A DNA stretch of 64,000 bases from an uncultured Ruminiclostridium sp. GTDB lineage: Bacteria; Bacillota; Clostridia; Oscillospirales; Ruminococcaceae. The notes beneath the pieces were generated by a model, which was not told the DNA's origin, made no database searches, and saw nothing but the letters and a program-made list of their open reading frames with translations. A program made the position numbers and the translations under genes. Numbering within the stretch: the first letter of the stretch is position 1; each line of letters begins with the position of its first letter. The DNA is taken from positions 62,001-126,000 of the forward strand of contig CAKSFR010000009.1 in NCBI GenBank assembly GCA_934454635.1. Direction: 5' to 3'. Of the stretch, positions 49,605 through 57,304 are shown piece after piece.

Positions 49605-50057
49605 TCAGTTGTTTACTCGTTCGGGATGATAGCAGAGCCATAAACCGCCCTTGTACTTGCAGAATTTACAGCCTATGCACATTTCTCCGTGGTCGCTACA
49701 GCCATCGGCGAATCTTATGCCTCTGAAGCTGCCGGTCTGAACTTCGCCTCTGCCCTTTCCGCAGGTCTTGCACTGATAACGGTCACAGACGTTGAAGGTA
49801 GCGACAACGGGACGTCCATCCTTATATACCGTTCCGCACTTCTTTCCCGCAGCTACGTTGTCAAGCTCGTCGTCGCTAATTTCGCCGCTTTGCGTGCCTG
49901 CGCCATTCATAAACTCGTCAAACTCTCCGAGCGTCGCTTCGCAATCGTGAGCCTTGAGAAATTCCTCGATCTTACCGTTTTCAGCGGCTTCAATGTACTC
50001 GTTCTTCAGTGTTTCGTCAGCCATTACTTCAGTGTAAAGTTCGTTTAAGTTCTTCAT
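49605..50057 (-). CDS. Nif11-leader RiPP precursor 3
   Basis: 150 residues, leader 71 (HDCEA instead of HGCEA and GEISDD instead of GELSDD), core 79 with 9 cysteines. Its middle segment differs from the other copies (TGSFRGIRFADGC) while both ends are conserved: KCGTVYKDGRPVV at the start, CIGCKFCKYKGGLWLCY at the end. This pattern of constant ends and variable middle suggests diversification of a functional loop. Confidence 0.88.
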   Translation of the reverse strand: MKNLNELYTEVMADETLKNEYIEAAENGKIEEFLKAHDCEATLGEFDEFMNGAGTQSGEISDDELDNVAAGKKCGTVYKDGRPVVATFNVCDRYQCKTCGKGRGEVQTGSFRGIRFADGCSDHGEMCIGCKFCKYKGGLWLCYHPERVNN

Positions 50058-50076
50058 AATATACTCCTTATTTTCA

Positions 50077-50532
50077 TTAGTTGTTTATACGTTCGTCGTT
50101 ATAGCAGATCCAAAGTCCGCCCTTGTATTTGCAGTAAATACAGTTTCCGCACGCAGCCGAAGCCCAGCATACGCTGCATCTGCCGCCCTCAAATGCATCG
50201 AGCATTTCATATGTAAGGCTCGAATCATCACTTTTGCAGTGCTTGCATTTAAATCGATGGCATTTATTTATGATTGCAACAACGGGTCGATTGTCCTTAT
50301 AGACCGTTCCGCACTTTCTTCCCGCAGCGACGTTATCAAGCTCGTCGTCGTCAAGCTCGCCGCTTTTTTCGCTGCTGTTCATCATAAATTCATCAAATTC
50401 GGAAAGGGTCGCTTCACAGCCGTGAGCCTTGAGAAATTCCTCGATTTTGCCGTTTTCTGCCGCCTCAATGTACTCGCTTCTAAGAGCCTCGTCAGCGTCT
50501 GCTTCCTTATAAAGTTGAATTAAAGATTTCAT
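50077..50532 (-). CDS. Nif11-leader RiPP precursor 2
   Basis: 151 residues, leader 71 ending DELDNVAAG, core 80 with 10 cysteines. The core starts RKCGTVYKDNRPVV, has CHRFKCKHC, a distinct acidic middle (SSLTYEMLDAFEGGRC) and CGNCIYCKYKGGLWICYNDERINN-like end. The leader start MKSLIQLYKEADADEALR departs from the MKxLxELYxEV pattern of the others. Gap to the upstream precursor is 9 bases. Confidence 0.88.
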   Translation of the reverse strand: MKSLIQLYKEADADEALRSEYIEAAENGKIEEFLKAHGCEATLSEFDEFMMNSSEKSGELDDDELDNVAAGRKCGTVYKDNRPVVAIINKCHRFKCKHCKSDDSSLTYEMLDAFEGGRCSVCWASAACGNCIYCKYKGGLWICYNDERINN

Positions 50533-50541
50533 GCTCTCTCC

Positions 50542-50991
50542 TTAGTTGTTTATGCGAATATCATTGTAGCAGATCCACAAACCGCCCTTATACTTGCAGT
50601 ATTTACATGAAGAACAGACGCAGCCGTGACGGTGACATTTCGGAAAATATTCCTCGGATCGGCTCGACTTGAACACCTCGTCCCTGCTTTTTCCGCAGCC
50701 TCCGCAGATAAAATGCTCGCATCTGTTCATAAGGGTTACAACCGGTCTGCTGTCCTTATAAACAGTTCCGCACTTCTTTCCGGCAGCTACATTGTCAAGC
50801 TCGTCGTCGTCAAGCTCGCCGCTTTTTTCGTGCATTTCCGCAAAAAACTTCTCAACGTCCTCGGAATATGCTTCGCAGCCGTGTACTTTCAGAAATTCAT
50901 CGATTCTGTCGTTCTCGGCGGCGGCAACATACTCTCTCTGAAGATTTTCGTCCGCCATTACTTCGGCATAAAGCTCCTTTATATTTTTCAT
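50542..50991 (-). CDS. Nif11-leader RiPP precursor 1 (promoter-proximal)
   Basis: 149 residues, leader 71, core 78 with 10 cysteines. The leader's second half (AYSEDVEKFFAEMHEKSGEL) is the most different of the set, but the end DDDELDNVAAG is kept. The core has CEHFICGGCGKSRDEV and HGCVCSSCKYCKYKGGLW. It is first in the operon, directly behind a promoter with SARP-type repeats, so it should be made in highest amount. ATG 50991 has CGGAGGAATG upstream. Confidence 0.88.
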   Translation of the reverse strand: MKNIKELYAEVMADENLQREYVAAAENDRIDEFLKVHGCEAYSEDVEKFFAEMHEKSGELDDDELDNVAAGKKCGTVYKDSRPVVTLMNRCEHFICGGCGKSRDEVFKSSRSEEYFPKCHRHGCVCSSCKYCKYKGGLWICYNDIRINN

Positions 50992-51023
50992 GACATTCCT
51001 CCGTTTCGTTTTTCGTTGGCTTT

Positions 51024-51055
51024 ATTATAGCTGAAGCACCGTATCTGAACCGTAA
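51024..51055 (-). promoter_or_regulatory. Precursor-operon promoter with SARP-type direct repeats
   Basis: Minus strand: TTACGGT (51049-51055), 4 bases, ATACGGT (51038-51044), 8 bases, -10 TATAAT (51024-51029). The repeats share 6 of 7 bases, have 11-bp pitch and lie 8 bp from the -10; there is no good -35 box. This is the classic layout for SARP activators, which replace -35 recognition. Confidence 0.65.
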
Positions 51056-51070
51056 CCGCACAAAAAGAAA

Positions 51071-51106
51071 AACTGCACAAAAAATAAATTACTTTTTTGT
51101 ACAGTT
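51071..51106 (-). terminator. Terminator of the radical SAM gene
   Basis: AACTGCACAAAAAA (51071-51084) pairs with TTTTTTGTACAGTT (51093-51106), and on the minus strand TTTTTCTTTTT follows. It separates maturase transcription from the precursor promoter. Confidence 0.8.
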
Positions 51107-51122
51107 TTGACTTATTTTACCA

Positions 51123-52508
51123 TTATTTTATTTTCGTGAGGTTTTCCCAATCGGGTAAAGCGGAAACGAACCTGTCATAATACCCGTTTTCCCAGAAAAA
51201 GCATTTCGACGGGTCAACACCGAGCTTATCGCCTGTTATCGCGAGCGCGACTGCGCGGCAGCCTCCGCAGCAATATTCAAAATATCCGCATTCTCTGCAC
51301 TTTTCGTTCTTTTCGCGAAGCGTTCCGACCGTCGTACAGACCTCGTCCATGTATCTTCCGCCCCGCAAAAGTTCTTTAAGGCTGCCCGTCTTGAGATTGC
51401 CGAGAATGTCGCCGTGCTGTTCGTAATAGCCCGACATCTGGTGACACGGAAAGACGTTTCCGTCCGCCGCGACTGCGATCATTCCGCGGTTTCCCTTACA
51501 TACGGGCGCGCTCGCGCGATATTCGCCGGGACAGCACTCAACAGCCGAAAGAACATAGCTTTTGTCGCGCGGAGAGAACGAACCGACCTGCCAGACCGTT
51601 ATCGTCATATCGTGCTTTTCCGAATAATACTGTTTCAGAAAATCAAGCATTCCGTCATAGTATTCCTTTATGGTGAGGGTTGCGTTTCCCGCGTTTTTGA
51701 CCCAGCGCGGGGCTTCGGTCGTGCGGATTATACGCATTTCGTCCACGCCCATTGAGTCCATAAGCCTTGCCGTAGGCAGCATTGATTCAATATTCAGCCG
51801 ATGAACGTTCGTCTGGACCTTTACGGGGAAACCGCTGTCCGTGCAGAGCTTTACAGCGCGCAGTGCGTCCTGCTCCGCGCCTTTGCGTCCGCGAAGCCAG
51901 TCGTGGTGTCCAAGTCCGTCGAAAGATATTTTCACAAGCGGAACGCAGCCCATGCTTTTCAGCCGTCCGAGCGATTCGGCGTTAAGGTAAAATCCGTTCG
52001 TATTCAGCTCGTAGACGTACATATCGCGGGCGTATATCCCCTCGATTATATCAAAAAAATTCTTGTGCAGCATAGGCTCTCCGCCCGTTATCGTGAAGCC
52101 GTTTATTCCGCATTCGCGCGCCATATCGAGCAGGCTGTTCGCCTCATCGAGGCTCCATTCGCTCTGAAGCGGAGCGTTATCCGCCGCGTTGAAGCAGTGC
52201 AGGCAGTTATAGTTGCACTTTCCCGTTATCATCCAGTTCATAGCGGGAAAATAACGATTGTCGCAGACCATATTCTGCCACGCGGTCAGCTTTTTTTCGC
52301 CCTTTTCACACGGAGCAGCCATTCCCGAATCAATAAATTTTTTCAGCAGCGGCGTCTCCGCGAGATCGTGAAGCCCGTCGCACTGCGTAAGCAACTCGTA
52401 TTCGTCCTTTGTCAGCCTCTGCGCGTCGCGATAGCCTTTAATATAGTATGCATACGGCGTTTTGAGCCACGAACGCAGTCCGATATTTTCATTTAAAATA
52501 CAGTACAT
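51123..52508 (-). CDS. Radical SAM/SPASM peptide maturase
   Basis: 461 residues, the likely modifying enzyme for the precursor array. The N-terminal 85 residues (YKGYRDAQRLTKDEYELL-like) resemble a PqqD-type leader-recognition wing. The radical SAM barrel carries CNYNCLHC (Cys 98, 102, 105) and the GGEP motif in ITGGEPMLH. The C-terminal SPASM domain has many cysteines (ECCPGEY, VCKGNRG, FPCHQMSG, then KCRECGYFEYCCGGC) for two auxiliary iron-sulfur clusters. Nif11-linked SPASM enzymes typically form thioether or carbon-carbon links; the product here is unknown. ATG 52508 follows AAAGGAG. Confidence 0.88.
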   Translation of the reverse strand: MYCILNENIGLRSWLKTPYAYYIKGYRDAQRLTKDEYELLTQCDGLHDLAETPLLKKFIDSGMAAPCEKGEKKLTAWQNMVCDNRYFPAMNWMITGKCNYNCLHCFNAADNAPLQSEWSLDEANSLLDMARECGINGFTITGGEPMLHKNFFDIIEGIYARDMYVYELNTNGFYLNAESLGRLKSMGCVPLVKISFDGLGHHDWLRGRKGAEQDALRAVKLCTDSGFPVKVQTNVHRLNIESMLPTARLMDSMGVDEMRIIRTTEAPRWVKNAGNATLTIKEYYDGMLDFLKQYYSEKHDMTITVWQVGSFSPRDKSYVLSAVECCPGEYRASAPVCKGNRGMIAVAADGNVFPCHQMSGYYEQHGDILGNLKTGSLKELLRGGRYMDEVCTTVGTLREKNEKCRECGYFEYCCGGCRAVALAITGDKLGVDPSKCFFWENGYYDRFVSALPDWENLTKIK

Positions 52509-52535
52509 TTCATTACTCCTTTATTTTTTGCCGCA

Positions 52536-52573
52536 GAAAAACTCCCCCGGCGGAAAAGCCCCGTCAGGGGAGC
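52536..52573 (-). terminator. Hairpin between DUF308 and radical SAM genes
   Basis: CTCCCC (52542-52547) pairs with GGGGAG (52567-52572), minus-strand T-run after it. Only about 30 bases remain before the maturase start, too few for a promoter, so this may be an attenuator allowing partial readthrough. Confidence 0.65.
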
Positions 52574-52587
52574 TGTCAGAGCAAATA

Positions 52588-53202
52588 TCAGTCCTTGTCA
52601 ATCGGCACGATCTTGCTTTCATCATTCATATATTGAGCGAACTTTTTACGAAGCGTCATTATACCAATAATCGTCCAGAAGCCGAGCGCCGCTTCAAGAA
52701 CAAGAACTATCCCCACAATTATCATCATTATATCCTCGAAAAATGTCGGGAATATCAGTATTGCCGCGCCGAGAACGACTGCCAGAAGCGAGATAAGAAA
52801 CGGTATCACCCAGCCCGAATATTCAAGCTGCTTCATAAGATATGCGCGGCGGCAGCTTGAAAGTCCCTCAAACACGATAAACACGCCAAGGATTATCCCA
52901 ACTACTCCCGAAAGCGCGTCCGCCTGCACGATCAGCGCAATCCCGACTGCGGTTGAGATAACGCCCGAAAAAAGTCCCTGTCTGAAAGGAACGGTTCTGC
53001 TCATAAGAAATGAGATGATGTTGAACACGCCATAACCCGCAAGTATCGCGCCGAGAACAATGCTTATCATCGCGCTTACCTTCTGCGGATAAATAATCAG
53101 AAACAGCCCGAAAACCAGCTCCAGCACGCACTCGAACACAAATACCGCCTTCGTTTCAAGCAGCGTTTCGTTAATGATGTCGCCGTAGTTCTTTTCTTTC
53201 AC
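52588..53202 (-). CDS. HdeD/DUF308-family membrane protein
   Basis: 204 residues with six predicted transmembrane helices in three pairs, each pair ending in a Gly-rich turn (SIVLGAILAGYGVFNII, GVVGIILGVFIVFEG, MIIVGIVLVLEAALG). That is the HdeD/DUF308 pattern, linked in enteric bacteria to acid stress; here the role is unknown. Encoded 3 bases after the transglutaminase-like gene. Upstream of the radical SAM gene, it could be part of the RiPP locus or a separate unit. Confidence 0.8.
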   Translation of the reverse strand: MKEKNYGDIINETLLETKAVFVFECVLELVFGLFLIIYPQKVSAMISIVLGAILAGYGVFNIISFLMSRTVPFRQGLFSGVISTAVGIALIVQADALSGVVGIILGVFIVFEGLSSCRRAYLMKQLEYSGWVIPFLISLLAVVLGAAILIFPTFFEDIMMIIVGIVLVLEAALGFWTIIGIMTLRKKFAQYMNDESKIVPIDKD

Positions 53203-53205
53203 TTT

Positions 53206-54303
53206 TCATTTCCTCCTGTTGATGATTTTCACGATAAGCGCAGTTCCGAGCAGCACCGCCGCACCGAAAATTGCCGCTGCTATCGGCAGCTCCTGCTTTT
53301 TCTGCGTATCGTTTATATTTTTTTCCGTTTCAGCCGCCTGCGCGGCGCTCTGTTCGGGCAGGCTTTGTTCCGGCGCTTCGGTTTCTGCGGTTTCGGTATG
53401 TTCGGCGCTTTCGTCCGCTTCAAAAACCGCTCCGCTTTTTACCGCTTTCGGAGCAGCCGCCCCGTACCCGCCGTAGCCCTCGTCCATTCCGACTGTCCAA
53501 CCGTAATGCCCAAGCGCTTCAAATTCCTCGTCGCTTTTCAGAAAATAGTCGTATATTACGCCGTCTGCCGTATCGTCCCATGTACAGTCAGCGTGATACC
53601 AATCGCCGTCGATTTTCAGCATTGTCCAGTCGTGGTTCATTTCCACGCTGTTGACAACTACCGCTTCGATACCGCTCGCGCGCAGCAGCGCGGCGTACGC
53701 CGCCGCATAACCCGAGCAGACAGCCTTTCCGTTCAGAAACACTCCCTCGGGGGTATATTCTCCCGCCGAATAATCAAGCGAACCGTCCGCCTGGACCGAC
53801 TTCTCCGCATATTCCGCACGATCGACAACATAGTCGTGAAACGCACGCGCCTTTTCGTATTCGGACATACCGTCGGAAACGATTGAAAGCGCCTCGGAAA
53901 ACTCACGCGAAACCGTTCTTACGTCTTCTCTTAGCCGTCCGATATCGCAGGTACCGTCCGCGCTGATATAATCGGTGCGGTAATACACGGCTGCGCCCCT
54001 GAGAAAATCTCCGCGCTCGTCGCTGCCGTAATCGGGATAATATGTAGCCGCCGCAATGTTTATGTCGCCGACGTGAAACACGCAGCTTTCGTTCCACGCG
54101 GAATTTAACTCCGAAATGACGCGCGAAAATTCCCCGCCGCGTATATCCAGCCCCGAAAAATCAATATATCCGCTTCCGCAGCGGAACGCTTCTTCAGCCC
54201 TCGCCGCAGCTTGACTGCCGACTTCCGCGAAGACAGCCGAAGAAAATGCAAACGCCGCAGATACCGCGGACAAAAGTGCTTCAACAAAAACGCTTCTTTT
54301 CAA
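53206..54303 (-). CDS. Secreted transglutaminase-like protein, C-terminally anchored
   Basis: 365 residues. Signal peptide (1-26), then a papain/transglutaminase-fold domain with catalytic Cys in GKAVCSGYAAAYAALLR near 198, His in MNHDWTMLKIDGDWYH and Asp in the DCTWDD turn. An Ala/Glu/Pro linker and a C-terminal helix (IAAAIFGAAVLLGTALIVKI) followed by NRRK anchor it outward. Such proteins act as cysteine peptidases or crosslinkers at the surface. Its own promoter reads leftward toward the RiPP genes. Confidence 0.85.
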   Translation of the reverse strand: MKRSVFVEALLSAVSAAFAFSSAVFAEVGSQAAARAEEAFRCGSGYIDFSGLDIRGGEFSRVISELNSAWNESCVFHVGDINIAAATYYPDYGSDERGDFLRGAAVYYRTDYISADGTCDIGRLREDVRTVSREFSEALSIVSDGMSEYEKARAFHDYVVDRAEYAEKSVQADGSLDYSAGEYTPEGVFLNGKAVCSGYAAAYAALLRASGIEAVVVNSVEMNHDWTMLKIDGDWYHADCTWDDTADGVIYDYFLKSDEEFEALGHYGWTVGMDEGYGGYGAAAPKAVKSGAVFEADESAEHTETAETEAPEQSLPEQSAAQAAETEKNINDTQKKQELPIAAAIFGAAVLLGTALIVKIINRRK

Positions 54304-54334
54304 ACAAACCTCCGCCTGTCGCTATACTGGATTT

Positions 54335-54363
54335 ATTTTATCATATTTTACGCGATATTTCAA
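54335..54363 (-). promoter_or_regulatory. Promoter of the transglutaminase-like gene
   Basis: Minus strand -35 TTGAAA (54358-54363), 17-bp spacer, -10 TAAAAT (54335-54340). Confidence 0.7.
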
Positions 54364-54393
54364 GCACTTTAACAAAAACTTGCAAAATTCGGA

Positions 54394-54422
54394 TTGACAT
54401 AAACAAGCGGCGGTGATATAAT
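54394..54422 (+). promoter_or_regulatory. Promoter of pyrB
   Basis: Perfect -35 TTGACA (54394-54399), 17-bp spacer, perfect -10 TATAAT (54417-54422). The leader is short, with no room for a PyrR attenuator. Confidence 0.85.
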
Positions 54423-54460
54423 TGTACAGGAAATTCAGCGAAAATTCAAGGAGGATCATT

Positions 54461-55531
54461 ATGACGGGACACGTTATCGACCTTAACGACGTTACGGTAT
54501 CGCAGTGGAATGCGATTTTAAAGCTTGCGCACGACATAAAGGAAGCCCCAATGGTATATGCGGGAGCGTGCCGCGGAAAAATCATGGGAACGCTTTTCTA
54601 TGAACCCTCGACCCGCACGCAGATGAGCTTTCAGACCGCAATGCTTCGCCTCGGCGGCGGCATAATCGGGTTTGATAACCCGTCAACGTCCTCCGTTTCA
54701 AAGGGCGAGAATCTCAAGGATACCACTAAAATAGTAAGCGGATATTCCGATATCCTCGTTATGCGCCACCCTCTTGAGGGCGCTTCAAAGGCTGCCGCGC
54801 TTACGGCGGACTGCCCGGTTATAAACGCGGGCGACGGCGGACATCTTCACCCGACGCAGACCCTCACCGACCTGCTCACGCTTCGCGAAGAAAAGGGCAG
54901 GCTTGAGGGACTTACGATAGGCTTCTGCGGCGACCTTAAAAACGGGCGCACCGTTCATTCGCTGCTCAAGGCGCTGTCCTGCTACCCCGACAACAGATTT
55001 ATACTCGTTTCGACAGATGAGCTTCGCGTTCCGGGCTACATAAAGGACTACATCTCCGCAAGCGGAAAAACCTATGAGGAATATTCTTCGCTTGAAGAGG
55101 TAATGCCCCAGCTTGACGTGCTTTACATGACCCGTATCCAGCAGGAGCGCTTCGCAAGCCGCGAGGAATATGAAGCGCAGAAAAACGTGTTCAGACTGGA
55201 CGCAAAGAAAATGAAGCTCGCTTCAAAGGAGCTTATCGTGCTTCACCCGCTCCCGCGCGTTGACGAGATCGCGGTCGAAGTGGATGACGATCCCCGCGCG
55301 CTTTATTTTAAGCAGGCGAACTACGGTATGTATGTGCGCATGGCGCTGATACTGTCCGTGCTGAATTATAAGCTTGAAAGTCAGCCGCTCCTGCGCGGTG
55401 AAATCATAAACGACGCAGTCTGCACGAACCCGAAGTGCATCTGCCACACCGAAAAGTATCTCCCGCACAGCTTCCGCAGAGCGGGCGACGTGATTATCTG
55501 CGAATACTGCGACAGCAGACAGCTCTTATGA
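54461..55531 (+). CDS. pyrB: Aspartate carbamoyltransferase with fused PyrI-type zinc domain
   Basis: 356 residues. It catalyses carbamoyl phosphate + aspartate to carbamoyl aspartate in pyrimidine synthesis. Carbamoyl-phosphate loop STRT at 50-53, HPTQ near 131, HPLPRVDE near 262. After the catalytic chain (about 305 residues) comes a 45-residue tail with Cys 321, 326, 347, 350 (C-x4-C-x20-C-x2-C), closely matching the zinc site of PyrI (C-x4-C-x23-C-x2-C). The allosteric nucleotide-binding part of PyrI is missing. ATG 54461 follows AAGGAGG. Confidence 0.92.
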   Translation: MTGHVIDLNDVTVSQWNAILKLAHDIKEAPMVYAGACRGKIMGTLFYEPSTRTQMSFQTAMLRLGGGIIGFDNPSTSSVSKGENLKDTTKIVSGYSDILVMRHPLEGASKAAALTADCPVINAGDGGHLHPTQTLTDLLTLREEKGRLEGLTIGFCGDLKNGRTVHSLLKALSCYPDNRFILVSTDELRVPGYIKDYISASGKTYEEYSSLEEVMPQLDVLYMTRIQQERFASREEYEAQKNVFRLDAKKMKLASKELIVLHPLPRVDEIAVEVDDDPRALYFKQANYGMYVRMALILSVLNYKLESQPLLRGEIINDAVCTNPKCICHTEKYLPHSFRRAGDVIICEYCDSRQLL

Positions 55532-55926
55532 TAATTTTTCTGCACTGCACATGGTGCATAATGCAGAATTTGTGCGGACTGGCGGTGCTTGCCGCGTGCC
55601 GTAAGGATAAGCGCTTCCGCTTTGGGAAAGCCGCCGTCGTAACCGTCTGGCGGCTGCCCTACGGGCTTTCTCTCGGGGCGTTCATCTTTGTCCCCGACGA
55701 GAAAAATTTGCAGACACTCAACCACGAATACGGTCACACCGTGCAGTCGCTTATCCTCGGTCCGCTGTACCTGCCGATAATCGCCGTTCCGTCTGCGATT
55801 TGGTGTATTCTCCCGTCATTCATCGGTCTGAGAAAGCGCAGAAACATTTCGTATTACGCATTTTACACCGAAAAATGGGCAAATTACTGCGGAAAGCGGG
55901 CAACCGGCGGAGAAGTTCCGAAGTGA
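55528..55926 (+). CDS. Small membrane protein with HEYGH motif
   Basis: 132 residues. ATG 55528 overlaps the pyrB stop (ATGA). Two to three hydrophobic helices flank LNHEYGHTVQSLILGPLYLP, an HExxH zinc-peptidase-like motif within a membrane region, as in M50-type or DUF-type intramembrane proteins. It lacks the usual second ligand motif, so activity is doubtful. Found next to pyrB; role unknown. Confidence 0.65.
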   Translation: MIIFLHCTWCIMQNLCGLAVLAACRKDKRFRFGKAAVVTVWRLPYGLSLGAFIFVPDEKNLQTLNHEYGHTVQSLILGPLYLPIIAVPSAIWCILPSFIGLRKRRNISYYAFYTEKWANYCGKRATGGEVPK

Positions 55927-55937
55927 ACGGAGTAAAA

Positions 55938-56585
55938 ATGAAAATATATTTTTTAATATATGAAACGGACGGAGCGGAGCTTCTTCCGTTCCTTTCCAAA
56001 GGTCGTCTTGAACGCGCGCAGGCTGCAAAATCATCTGCCGTGCGCAGTCGGACGATTTTTTCTTACGCGCTGCTGAGGCTTGCGCTTCGGGAAAATTTTG
56101 GCATAGCCGAAGCCCCCGAGTTCGGATACGAACCGCTCGGAAAACCGTTTCTGAAAGATTTTCCGAACATTTTTTTCAGCATAAGCCACGCGGAAAACGC
56201 CGTGCTCTGTGCGGTTTCGGGAAACCCCGTCGGCGCGGACGTGCAGGACATACGCACAATCAAGGCGGACATTTCGCGCAGGATATGCACGCCCGCGGAG
56301 CTTGAACGGCTGAACGCGGCAGACGATAAGAACCGCGAGCTTTGTCGCCTCTGGTGCCTTAAAGAAAGCTTCGGAAAGCTTACGGGAAAAGGCTTTGCCG
56401 AGGGATTTACGCAGATAGAAACGCAAAAGCTGCTGAGCGAAAAAAAGGCTTTTATAACTGAGGAGAGCGGCTTTTTCATAAGCGCCTGCGCAAAATCACC
56501 CGAAGCGGTGAAGCTGCGGCGGATCTCAGAACAGGAACTTATTTTCACGCTGTACAAATTAACGGAAAACAGCAGCGAATTTTGA
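55938..56585 (+). CDS. 4'-phosphopantetheinyl transferase, Sfp type
   Basis: 215 residues. It transfers the phosphopantetheine arm to carrier proteins. Magnesium motif GADVQDI near 100 (usually GVDVE), and the WCLKESFGKLTGKG motif near 140 with catalytic Glu-Lys. A SISHAENAVLCAV stretch precedes them. The Sfp-type length suggests action on secondary-metabolite or fatty acid carrier proteins. ATG 55938 is preceded by GGAGTAAAA. It shares no visible link to the RiPP cluster. Confidence 0.85.
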   Translation: MKIYFLIYETDGAELLPFLSKGRLERAQAAKSSAVRSRTIFSYALLRLALRENFGIAEAPEFGYEPLGKPFLKDFPNIFFSISHAENAVLCAVSGNPVGADVQDIRTIKADISRRICTPAELERLNAADDKNRELCRLWCLKESFGKLTGKGFAEGFTQIETQKLLSEKKAFITEESGFFISACAKSPEAVKLRRISEQELIFTLYKLTENSSEF

Positions 56586-56625
56586 CATATTAGCCAAAAT
56601 TATCATAAAAAGTTCATTATAATTG

Positions 56626-56654
56626 TTGACAAAGCCGATATTATAGAGTATAAT
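56626..56654 (+). promoter_or_regulatory. Promoter of the thiamine pyrophosphokinase gene
   Basis: -35 TTGACA (56626-56631), 17-bp spacer, -10 TATAAT (56649-56654). Confidence 0.85.
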
Positions 56655-56674
56655 AAAGGAAAGGGTGAAGAAAA

Positions 56675-57289
56675 ATGGGAAAGGTCTGCTGCTGTTTCGG
56701 CGCGGGAGAATTTTTCGGACTTCACGGCGACATTCCAAGCGACGCACTCGTCGTAGCTGCCGACGCGGGTATAAAAACCGCAGAAAAATGCGGCATTGAA
56801 CCCGATATTGTCGTTGGGGATTTCGATTCTCTCGGGTATCTTCCCGAAGCGAGGGAGCTGGTAAGGCTGCCCGCCGAAAAGGATCAGACCGATATGGCTG
56901 AAGCGGTCGATATAGGGCTTGAGCGCGGCTGTGAGGAGTTTCTTCTGTATGGTGCAACAGGCGGTCGGCTCGACCACACGCTTGCGAACATTCAGCTTAT
57001 CGCGCACCTGTCCGCAATCGGAAAAAGAGGTTTTATCTACGGAAACGGCTTCTTTCTGACTGCTATAACGTCAGACAGCATACGCATAAACGGAAAAATC
57101 GGCGATACGGTTTCGGTATTTTCGCTGACCGACCGTTCGGAGGGCGTTACGCTGCGCGGTTTAAAATATTCCCTTGAAAATCACACCCTTTTGAATACCG
57201 TTGCCCTCGGCGTAAGCAATGAATTTGCTGCTGAAAGCGCCGAAATATCTGTCGGGAACGGTACTCTGCTGATTTATTCGGCATTTTAG
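56675..57289 (+). CDS. thiN: Thiamine pyrophosphokinase
   Basis: 204 residues. It makes thiamine pyrophosphate from thiamine and ATP. Seen: AADAGIKTAEKCGIEPDIVVGDFDSLG (N-terminal catalytic domain with the Asp-rich motif), PAEKDQTDMAEAVD, GATGGRLDHTLANIQLI, and a C-terminal beta domain with thiamine-binding residues. ATG 56675 follows AAAGGGTGAAG. Followed 15 bases later by the cytidylate-kinase-like gene. Confidence 0.92.
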   Translation: MGKVCCCFGAGEFFGLHGDIPSDALVVAADAGIKTAEKCGIEPDIVVGDFDSLGYLPEARELVRLPAEKDQTDMAEAVDIGLERGCEEFLLYGATGGRLDHTLANIQLIAHLSAIGKRGFIYGNGFFLTAITSDSIRINGKIGDTVSVFSLTDRSEGVTLRGLKYSLENHTLLNTVALGVSNEFAAESAEISVGNGTLLIYSAF

Positions 57290-57304
57290 AAAGGTGGTTT
57301 CGGC

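Noticed and set aside
47722..50991. Roughly 450-500-bp periodic near-repeats that could look like a repeat array or CRISPR
   Set aside because: Period equals one gene length and each unit is a complete protein-coding gene with its own ribosome site; no short constant repeats with unique spacers.
47470..50991. Cys-rich proteins as plain zinc-ribbon housekeeping proteins
   Set aside because: Possible for the CxxC pairs, but the Nif11-type leader ending in VAAG, the radical SAM neighbour and the C39 exporter favour a RiPP. Kept as an alternative.
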